A program made the translations under genes and the position numbers. A stretch of 64,000 nt of DNA from the NCBI RefSeq assembly GCF_904846065.1, contig NZ_CAJGZV010000001.1:1364001-1428000 (forward strand), given 5' to 3'. Source of the stretch: Psychrobacter immobilis (lineage in GTDB: Bacteria; Pseudomonadota; Gammaproteobacteria; Pseudomonadales; Moraxellaceae). Each line of letters opens with the position of its first letter. Within the stretch, counting starts at the first letter, position 1. Below, piece by piece: positions 57,380 through 64,000 of this stretch. A model generated the notes under the pieces. It did not search any database and had not been told where the DNA came from. It saw only the letters and a program-made list of their open reading frames with translations.

Positions 57380-58678
57380 TTGTTTACCACTTTTATGTTT
57401 GTACCTCGTTTGTGTCGTCCGCGCGCTTGTAAAGAAGCGTCTGCTAAACCTCCTCCGACATCACGCTATTCAAAGCGTCTTAGTCGTACCAATTCAATTG
57501 CTGGATTATCAGCACTGACGGCGATGCTGCTATTGCCATATCCAGCTTTTGCCGCTGATGCTTTAGCAGAGCCGACCGCGATCAGTGTGCTATTACTCAT
57601 ACTTTTTGTGGTTGTCGCTATCGGTATCTCGTTTGTCTGTTCATTGGCTGAGTCTGCATTACTGAGCATGACGCCGTCTTATATCGCTGATGTTCAAGAA
57701 AGCAATCCGAAAAAAGCAAATATGCTAAGACGCTTAAAGGTTGATAATATCGATCAGTCATTGGCGGCTATTTTGACTTTGAATACAGTGGCTCATACAT
57801 TAGGTTCTATCGGTGCTGGTGCCCAAGCCACGATTGTGTTTGGTAGTGCTTGGTTTGGACTGTTTTCTGCCATTATGACCTTGGCGATTTTGTTTTTATC
57901 TGAAATTATTCCAAAAACGCTTGGGACACTATACTGGCGTCAACTAAGCGGTATGGTCGCTTACTTCGTGCGAGGCATTATCCTGCTGTTGTATCCACTT
58001 ATTTGGATCTCAGAAAAGTTAACCAAATTGCTAGTACGTGGCAAAGAACCCCAAGCATTCAGTCGTCGTGAATTTGCGGCACTTGCCAGTATCGGTGAAG
58101 AGTCAGGACAGATTGACCCATTAGAATCGCGCATTATTCGCAATTTACTAGCATTTGGTGCGATCAAAGTCGAAGATATCATGACCCCGCGTTCGGTGAT
58201 GTTGGCGTTTGAAGAAAACAAAACAGTCGCTGAATTATTGGTTGATCGCCCAAAATTGACGTTTTCACGACTGCCAATTTATGATGGTGACTTGGATAAC
58301 ATCACAGGTTTTGTATTAAAAACAGACATGTTATTAGCAAAAGTAAACCATGCGATGCACAAGCCGTTGACTCAGTTTAAACGTGACATTACTTTTGTTT
58401 TTTCAAAAATGAAACTGTTTGATTTGTTAGAGCTGATGCTAAAAAACCGTATACATATTGCGATTACAGTCGGTGAGTATGGTGAAGTCAAAGGTTTGGT
58501 TACTTTAGAAGATGTGTTTGAGACGCTATTGGGACTTGAGATTGTGGATGAAATAGACCGCGTCGAAGACATGCAAGCACTGGCTCGACAAATGATGGAC
58601 AGACGAGTAGAGCGATTGGGCATGAAGCTTAGTGATGATGAACAACAATACGAAGATAATAGTACGGACGCTAAGTAA
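57380..58678 (+). CDS. CNNM/DUF21 domain protein with CBS pair
   Basis: Membrane protein of the CNNM/CorC (hemolysin-like) family, often linked to Mg2+ or Co2+ efflux. About four helices of the DUF21 domain (roughly 70-250, with FVCSLAESALLSMTPSYI and FLSEIIPKTLG), then two CBS motifs (about 265-385, VEDIMTPRSVMLAF, GEYGEVKGLVTLEDVFETLLG). It has no CorC_HlyC domain after the CBS pair, so it is a short form ending near 432. The first 55 residues are basic and Ser/Pro-rich, then PYPAFAADALAEP, resembling a signal peptide. Start uncertain: TTG 57380 with AGGT upstream, or ATG 57395. Confidence 0.82.
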   Translation: MFTTFMFVPRLCRPRACKEASAKPPPTSRYSKRLSRTNSIAGLSALTAMLLLPYPAFAADALAEPTAISVLLLILFVVVAIGISFVCSLAESALLSMTPSYIADVQESNPKKANMLRRLKVDNIDQSLAAILTLNTVAHTLGSIGAGAQATIVFGSAWFGLFSAIMTLAILFLSEIIPKTLGTLYWRQLSGMVAYFVRGIILLLYPLIWISEKLTKLLVRGKEPQAFSRREFAALASIGEESGQIDPLESRIIRNLLAFGAIKVEDIMTPRSVMLAFEENKTVAELLVDRPKLTFSRLPIYDGDLDNITGFVLKTDMLLAKVNHAMHKPLTQFKRDITFVFSKMKLFDLLELMLKNRIHIAITVGEYGEVKGLVTLEDVFETLLGLEIVDEIDRVEDMQALARQMMDRRVERLGMKLSDDEQQYEDNSTDAK

Positions 58679-59123
58679 GCTTCCATTTGGCTTATTAAAT
58701 TGAGATTGGATTGACAGAAAGCGACCTAAAATTAGAGCGAAAACTGAGCTGTGTACTGCGTAAGTGGTTCAGTTAATATATCTAGTATTTATGATAACGA
58801 TGGGCAGTGACTCATATTTCCAGAAATAATTGTGCCATATGGTTGGTATTTTAGTATTCGCAATAATTACACAGGGTGTCACATAGCTGTGAGAATTGAA
58901 TGATAGTCTCACTCTATGGTAAAAGTACGCTGTCATCATTAATAAGTAGGTGATGATTAAACAGATATTTTTCACAAGTAGAATGAAGAGGGCACACGCT
59001 AGCCAGTGCTCGCTTCATTTATCATGATGTTAATGAGTAATAAACGACTACTATATTTAATCAATAAAAAACGTTAGTCATCAAAAGATGGTAACAACGA
59101 TAACAGCATTGCTAAGGATTATG
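58679..59123. other. Intergenic region with a hairpin at 58982-59019
   Basis: AATGAAG (58982-58988) and CTTCATT (59013-59019), with GGGCAC/GTGCTC inside, form a stem of 13 pairs interrupted by one mismatch. No T-run. No other gene or promoter is convincing. Confidence 0.4.
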
Positions 59124-59618
59124 ATGAAACGATTATGGGGAAAAGGGCTTTTGGCATTATTGCTAAAAAGTGCCAGCGTGGCGGCGGTAGTGACCGTTGT
59201 AAGTACTGTGAGTATCAGTGCACAAGCGGCAGCCATGACCGAAGCTTTGGTGCAGAACTATATAGCAGCAATGAAGTCATCAGCGAATAGCCAAAATGTC
59301 AATCAGGTCGCGCGTCTTGTCTCTGACGATGCACTGATTTCATTATCTAGAAAAGGTAAGTCTACCAGTTTAGATAAAGATGCTTATTTAAAGTTGTTGC
59401 AAAATAGTTGGAATAACACCTCTAATTACCGTTATGATATTTCTGTGGATAACATCGTTATTACGGGCGATCAGGCCAAAGCCAATGTCACGACCAATGA
59501 GAGCTGGGTAAAAGATGGTAAAAATGTCTCATTTGTCACTACCTCAAGAGTGACGCTGACGTTATCGACTGGTAATGCGGTGCTGCTACGTGCCGTATCA
59601 CAAGTAACGATTAATTAA
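59124..59618 (+). CDS. Exported NTF2/SnoaL-like protein of unknown function
   Basis: About 164 residues from ATG 59124, chosen because AAGGA is five bases upstream (an adjacent ATG at 59121 and an earlier frame start at 59088 exist). Signal peptide: MKRLWGKGLLALLLKSAS...VSISAQAAAM, with a cleavable AQA site. The mature part resembles an NTF2-like fold: helix MTEALVQNYIAAMKSS, then SDDALISLSRKGKSTSLDKDAYLKLLQNSWNNTSNYRYDISV and four strands ending VLLRAVSQVTIN. Predicted periplasmic. Similar to lipocalin-like SnoaL proteins only in shape; no function is known. Confidence 0.72.
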   Translation: MKRLWGKGLLALLLKSASVAAVVTVVSTVSISAQAAAMTEALVQNYIAAMKSSANSQNVNQVARLVSDDALISLSRKGKSTSLDKDAYLKLLQNSWNNTSNYRYDISVDNIVITGDQAKANVTTNESWVKDGKNVSFVTTSRVTLTLSTGNAVLLRAVSQVTIN

Positions 59619-59968
59619 TCGTTACTCGACTAATAACTCAGTACTGGCTAGTCAGCAATTAGACATTATCAACAATTAGGTATTAATGGATAAGCATTGA
59701 TTAAGAAACGTCTTTATCAGTGGATAATCAAAGACAATAGTGCATTAATCAGGCTCTTCGAAAGCTAAGCATTCCATCATAAATAGCCATACAAATTCAC
59801 AGGGTTGAACAACTAAATGGTTGATTGCATTTCGTGAGAGGTCTAAAAATTGACTCAACTTATGATGATTATCTTTTTATATTAGACTGGTCTTTGCTTC
59901 ACATTGCATACTATACTAGCAAGCAACTTTATCTTATCACTTTCTGTCGTTAGGAAACTTCCAATATC
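59619..59968. other. Intergenic region upstream of mltD
   Basis: AT-rich with no gene. TTGACT at 59850-59855 and TATATT further on are too far apart for a normal promoter, and TATACT at 59911-59916 is another weak -10 candidate. Confidence 0.35.
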
Positions 59969-62968
59969 ATGTCTACTGTGCTATCAAAATCTCGCTCATT
60001 TATTGCGTTGCCATTGACGCTTGCGGTATCAACTTTACTTATCAGTGCTTGTAGCAATACGTCAGCGGTAAAAAAGGGTGCGACCAATAGCTCATCTGTT
60101 ATTACTAAACGCCCAGCTACTAAAGCGCCTGCAGCAAGCAGCAGTACGGACTATTCAACGGCATATTTAGATGCAGATAGCTTGGATGAGTTAGCCGATT
60201 TACTCGAAGCCACTGACATGACTATGGTGGAAGGCAACAAACTTGCTATTCAGCAGTATGGTGATTTATGGAGTCGCTTACGTGCTGGCTATCGTATGAA
60301 TGGCGGTCAGCCGACTTATAATCAGCGTATCGAAGGGCAAAAAAGCTGGTTTACCAGTCGACAAGACTATTTAAACCGTTTGACTGCACGTGCTAGTCGC
60401 TATATCTATCACACCGTACGAGAAGCTGAGCGTCGTAATATCCCGACAGAGCTGGCTTTGTTACCTGTTATTGAGAGCTCTTACGATCCAAGCGGTACCA
60501 GTAGTGCGGCAGCAGCAGGCTTATGGCAGTTCATTCCAAGCACGGGTCGTATTTATGGTTTGAATCAAAGCAGTACCTATGATGGTCGCCGTGATGTCAT
60601 CGAATCAACTCGCGCCGCTTATGACTTCTTGACCGCACTACATAACCAGTTTGGCAGTTGGGAGTTAGCATTAGCCGCTTATAATGCGGGTCCTGGTCGC
60701 GTGCAAAAGGCCATTGATGCTAATAGAGCTCAGGGTTTACCGACAGATTATTGGTCTCTGAGATTGCCTACTGAAACGATGAACTACGTGCCGCGTTTCT
60801 TGGCGGTAGCGGAAATTGTTGCCAAGCCTGAGCAATATGGTGTCTACTTGCCTGCTATTGCCAACCGTCAGCATTTCCGTAGTGTGCCAGTGAATTACGG
60901 TGTTAGCTTAGCTGAAGTCGCACAAATGACAGGCGTTAGTTACGACGAATTAGAAAGGTTAAATACGGCCTTAACGTCAGGGCGTGTTGATTCTTCTGGT
61001 CCCCAACGTATTATTATTCCTAATGATGTGAGTCTTAATACCGACGTTAAATTGAGCTCATTGAGAGGCAATGGTACGGGCAATATACTGGCATCGAGTA
61101 ATACAAGCACACCAAGTAGCACGACCACGACGCCGAGCTATAATAATAAGCCCTATACTGGCTCTTCACTACCATCGACAGGTAGCGCCTTGGCTGATTA
61201 TGCTGCAAGCGCTAGTGTGCCGCAGCAAACGACCAGTTATATATCACCGTCAGCCACACCTACTAGCAGCTCTGTCTACAGTAATAATGCCTCGGTGCGT
61301 ACTGAGCCACCATTGAGTACGGCAGAAACCAACAAGATCAATGCTGAGCTAAAAAGCAGCAACAGTTTACCGACCACCTCTGCTCAAATTACACAGAATA
61401 ATACGATTGTTCAAGAACCACCACTGAGCAAAGAAGAGCGTGATTTTATTGCCAATCAAATTCGTAGTAACACGCCTGAAACCAATGTAATCAATGCTGA
61501 TGGTAATATTAATTTATCCGCAGTACAGACGCAGCAGTCTATTCTAGAAGCCAGTGGCGAAGAGAAAAAGCTTAGCTTTGCAAAAACATCAGTAAGCAAG
61601 CCAAAACCCCAAGGTGCACGTACCACTTATACCGTCAAGCGTGGTGATACCTTATCTAATATCGCCAGCCGTGCGGGTGTCAGTTGGCGCGATATCGCTG
61701 AATGGAATCAAATAGATGCCAGCTCTAAGTTGCTATCAGGCAGTACCTTGTACTTATACAATGCAAAAACTATCGAACCGTTGAGCACAGCTAACAATAC
61801 CGCGGCAAGCCAACCAGAGAGCTATGTAGTACAAAGCGGCGATACGCTGATTGGTACTGCTAACCGCTTTGGTCTATCGGTGACTCAGTTGGCAACCTAC
61901 AATAATTTGAGTAGTAGAGCGGATTTACTACGCGGTCAAAAGCTATGGCTGATACCAGGTAAGGTGACTGCGCCAGTGACCACGCCTGCTGCTCCCTCGA
62001 CCAAACCAAGTAAATCAAGCACGGCTACTAAGAACTATAAAATAAAATCGGGCGATGGCTTGATTGCTCTCGCACGTCAGTTCGATGTATCAACTGATAC
62101 ACTTGCCAGCCTCAATAATATGAGCACTACAAGCTCACTATATGTTGGTCAAACTCTAAAAGTACCTGCAAGTGTCGATTTCGATGCAGCAAACACCTCA
62201 AGCTCTAGTAGCCGTAACAGCAGCTCAAGTTCGGTGGCAACCACCAACTATAAAGTAAAATCTGGCGATACTTTGATCGGCATTGCCAATAGCGTAGGTA
62301 TCAGTCCAGCTGAGCTTGCGGCGGTGAATAGCAACTTTGATGCAAAAGCACGCTTACAACGTGGTCAAACCATCAAAGTACCCGTGTCTAAAGGATTGGT
62401 TGATCGTCAGCTAAATGATAAAACTGTCAGTTATAAAGTAAAATCAGGCGATACGTTAACAGGCGTGGCTCAACGTTATAATATCGGTCTTAGTGACTTG
62501 GCAACAGCGAACAACCTGAAAACCAACTCTAATTTGATACTCGGTCGTACGATTACGATTCCTGCCAGTGGCAGCGTTGTAGCGACCTCTAGTAGCAATA
62601 CCCAAAGCAGTAGTACGGCTAGCAGCACTGCCGCGACTAGCACAGCGAGTAGTGGCAAAAAATTGGGCAACACCGAGAGCTATAAAGTTAAATCAGGTGA
62701 TGGTTTGATTGCTTTAGCACGTCAATTTGGTGTTTCGATAGACGACTTGGCTGCGACCAACGATCTCGCGACCAATGCCCAATTACAGCGTGGACAAACG
62801 CTTAAAGTACCAAAGCTCACAGTGAGCTACACCGTTGGGTCAGGAGACAGTTTGATTGGCTTAGCACGTAAATATGGCGTCTCTACGCAAGAATTGGCTG
62901 AAATGAATAATATCGCGGCGGATACGATGCTACAGCGTGGTCAGCGCCTGACCGTACCTAATCGTTAA
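59969..62968 (+). CDS. mltD: Membrane-bound lytic transglycosylase D with seven LysM repeats
   Basis: Outer-membrane lipoprotein that cuts peptidoglycan between MurNAc and GlcNAc. Lipobox LLISAC (Cys28), a low-complexity linker, then the SLT domain with catalytic Glu169 in PVIESSYDPSGTSS, GLWQFIPSTGR and ALAAYNAGPGRV. After a Ser/Thr/Asn-rich linker, LysM-type repeats run from about 551 to the end: 551-595, 617-663, 689-735, 760-806, 820-864, 903-948 and 951-999. E. coli MltD has only two or three, so this is expanded to 999 residues. Repeats 3 and 6 share SGDGLIALARQF. Confidence 0.95.
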   Translation: MSTVLSKSRSFIALPLTLAVSTLLISACSNTSAVKKGATNSSSVITKRPATKAPAASSSTDYSTAYLDADSLDELADLLEATDMTMVEGNKLAIQQYGDLWSRLRAGYRMNGGQPTYNQRIEGQKSWFTSRQDYLNRLTARASRYIYHTVREAERRNIPTELALLPVIESSYDPSGTSSAAAAGLWQFIPSTGRIYGLNQSSTYDGRRDVIESTRAAYDFLTALHNQFGSWELALAAYNAGPGRVQKAIDANRAQGLPTDYWSLRLPTETMNYVPRFLAVAEIVAKPEQYGVYLPAIANRQHFRSVPVNYGVSLAEVAQMTGVSYDELERLNTALTSGRVDSSGPQRIIIPNDVSLNTDVKLSSLRGNGTGNILASSNTSTPSSTTTTPSYNNKPYTGSSLPSTGSALADYAASASVPQQTTSYISPSATPTSSSVYSNNASVRTEPPLSTAETNKINAELKSSNSLPTTSAQITQNNTIVQEPPLSKEERDFIANQIRSNTPETNVINADGNINLSAVQTQQSILEASGEEKKLSFAKTSVSKPKPQGARTTYTVKRGDTLSNIASRAGVSWRDIAEWNQIDASSKLLSGSTLYLYNAKTIEPLSTANNTAASQPESYVVQSGDTLIGTANRFGLSVTQLATYNNLSSRADLLRGQKLWLIPGKVTAPVTTPAAPSTKPSKSSTATKNYKIKSGDGLIALARQFDVSTDTLASLNNMSTTSSLYVGQTLKVPASVDFDAANTSSSSSRNSSSSSVATTNYKVKSGDTLIGIANSVGISPAELAAVNSNFDAKARLQRGQTIKVPVSKGLVDRQLNDKTVSYKVKSGDTLTGVAQRYNIGLSDLATANNLKTNSNLILGRTITIPASGSVVATSSSNTQSSSTASSTAATSTASSGKKLGNTESYKVKSGDGLIALARQFGVSIDDLAATNDLATNAQLQRGQTLKVPKLTVSYTVGSGDSLIGLARKYGVSTQELAEMNNIAADTMLQRGQRLTVPNR

Positions 62969-63030
62969 GAGTAAGCGGCTTAGTGGAATAATAGCCAAGT
63001 AAATACGATTAAGACAGATCATTCTGCACA

Positions 63031-63063
63031 AAAAAGCTGCTCTTTATAAGAGCAGCTTTTTTT
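63031..63063. terminator. Bidirectional terminator between mltD and the MltF-like gene
   Basis: AAAAAGCTGCTCTT (63031-63044) and AAGAGCAGCTTTTT (63048-63061) form a 14-bp stem around three bases, with A and T tails on both strands. Confidence 0.92.
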
Positions 63064-63107
63064 ATCTATAAAATTCAATTCTCAAAATATCTAATAGCAC
63101 TTATCAA

Positions 63108-64000
63108 CTAGACAGTTTGAGTTTTGATAGTCTCAAGATAACTTCTAATATTGCTAACATAATGCATGGCTTGGCCATAACGACTATTGGTAGCTTTATT
63201 GTCACCTAAGTACGCATAAACGTTCGCCCAGCTTTTATCATCAATACCCTGATCTCGCAGTTTACGCTGAATACTCTTTACTGCATTTGGTCCCATGTTG
63301 TAGCCGGCAAGCGCAAACCAAATACGATCTGTCTTTGGCACATCAGCAAAGTCATCTTTCATTTGCTCTAAATAACGTGCGCCGCCGCCGATACTTTGGT
63401 AGGGATCGACGCGATCTGAGACCCCCATTGCTTTGGCTGTATTATTGGTCAACATCATAAGCCCACGCACGCCCGTTGGCGATACGGCATTGGCATCAAG
63501 GTGTGATTCTTGATAACCCATGGCCACTAATAATTCCCAATCATGATTATAATTGCGTGCTTGCTCTTCAAAAGACGATTGATAATCAGGCAGTTTTTCG
63601 GTCAACGTTTTTTGGAAATGATCTTGGCTATAGGCGTCTTTTAGCAAGTTTTGATTGTAAAAGGCAGCAAGTTTTTGTGTGTTTTTCAGCTTAATGCTGT
63701 CACATAAAAAGTAACTGGCTTTTTGTGATAATGGGTCATTGGATGAATTGAACGTCCAACTGACTTTTGGATGTAAACCATTCTTTGTTAAGCTGGCGTC
63801 ATAGCCGCAACTGATGTTGATAGACGATAAGTTAAACTTGCTCTTTAACTGTGTACTGGCCGTTGTTAATGCCATGTCTACCTCGCCCGATCTCAGCGCC
63901 TTTAGGGCAGTTTCTTCATTGGCATACGCTTTTAGGTCGATATCAACGCCAAGCTCGTCAGCATAAGTACGCACCAAATCAAAACCAAAGCCATGTTGAA
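63108..64000 (-). CDS. MltF-like lytic transglycosylase (5' end outside window)
   Basis: Membrane-bound lytic transglycosylase F type: an N-terminal periplasmic-binding-protein-like domain (here only its end, TYADELGVDIDLKAYANEETALKALRSGEVDMALTTAS in parts) joined to a C-terminal SLT domain with catalytic Glu in YQESHLDANAVSPTGVRGLMML and ALAGYNMGPNAV. The frame stays open to the end of the window, so the gene starts beyond 64000; GTG 63977 is not the true start. It ends QTV and converges on mltD. Confidence 0.88.
   Translation of the reverse strand, partial: QHGFGFDLVRTYADELGVDIDLKAYANEETALKALRSGEVDMALTTASTQLKSKFNLSSINISCGYDASLTKNGLHPKVSWTFNSSNDPLSQKASYFLCDSIKLKNTQKLAAFYNQNLLKDAYSQDHFQKTLTEKLPDYQSSFEEQARNYNHDWELLVAMGYQESHLDANAVSPTGVRGLMMLTNNTAKAMGVSDRVDPYQSIGGGARYLEQMKDDFADVPKTDRIWFALAGYNMGPNAVKSIQRKLRDQGIDDKSWANVYAYLGDNKATNSRYGQAMHYVSNIRSYLETIKTQTV

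Noticed and set aside
57300..57518. 72-codon frame starting at ATG 57300, overlapping the CNNM start
   Set aside because: Hydrophobic and Leu-rich but with no ribosome site. It might be an upstream reading frame but I could not support it as a gene.
1..64000. CRISPR arrays, restriction-modification, toxin-antitoxin and prophage genes
   Set aside because: Looked for throughout; no regularly spaced repeats and no matching protein families were seen.

Overview
The window reads as chromosomal DNA of a gamma-proteobacterium of the Moraxellaceae, most likely Psychrobacter. The pointers are an Acinetobacter Acr1-like fatty acyl reductase, a thioredoxin-MsrA-MsrB fusion, GspL/GspM encoded apart from other type II secretion genes, a cvpA-purF pair, moderately AT-rich DNA and coding density typical of a free-living aerobe. 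No rRNA, intact tRNA, prophage, CRISPR array, restriction system or replication origin was seen. The genus is an inference from gene content.

Layout. 1-12 kb: a serine beta-lactamase-like hydrolase cut by the window edge, a Na+/H+ antiporter, ilvD, an unknown protein, a HIT protein, a BetT-type choline/betaine carrier, dusB, a DUF1622 membrane protein, an Acr1-like reductase and a parvulin. 12.3-16.1 kb: a luciferase-like monooxygenase, an MBL-fold hydrolase broken by one in-frame amber codon, and an isochorismatase-family hydrolase, with a divergent GlxA-type regulator. 16.2-22.4 kb: a metal-resistance block with a Cd/Zn/Pb P-type ATPase and divergent CadR/PbrR-type regulator, then a small HMA protein divergent from a CopA copper ATPase and CueR. 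Three MerR-type promoters with long spacers are readable here.

22.4-32.9 kb: tRNA-like debris, an RraB-family protein, a small membrane protein, ppa, lipB, a 172-bp MITE, a coniferyl-aldehyde-dehydrogenase-type ALDH, a betaine-type ABC transporter whose binding protein and permease are one polypeptide, its ATPase, and an extracytoplasmic methionine sulfoxide reductase triple fusion. 33.1-34.3 kb: a tnpB-only IS200/IS605-family element with recognisable ends and a TnpB whose catalytic glutamate appears relocated.

34.4-50 kb: mostly housekeeping genes (pncB, xseA/xseB, an alpha/beta hydrolase, zapE, a nitroreductase, gpsA, sixA, gspL, gspM, pyrD, cvpA, purF). 50-64 kb: azlCD, a MATE transporter, the yajC/secD/secF protein-export genes (with a second MITE copy and a terminator-like hairpin between yajC and secD), a CNNM/DUF21-CBS membrane protein with a structured leader, an exported NTF2-like protein, a 999-residue MltD with seven LysM repeats, and an MltF-like transglycosylase cut by the window end.

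Functional themes are osmoprotection (BetT plus the betaine ABC system), metal efflux, envelope redox repair and peptidoglycan turnover. The points most worth following up are the rearranged-site TnpB and its guide end, the two equal-length MITE copies, the amber codon in the MBL gene, the paired copper-type promoters, and several strong hairpins that do not look like ordinary terminators.
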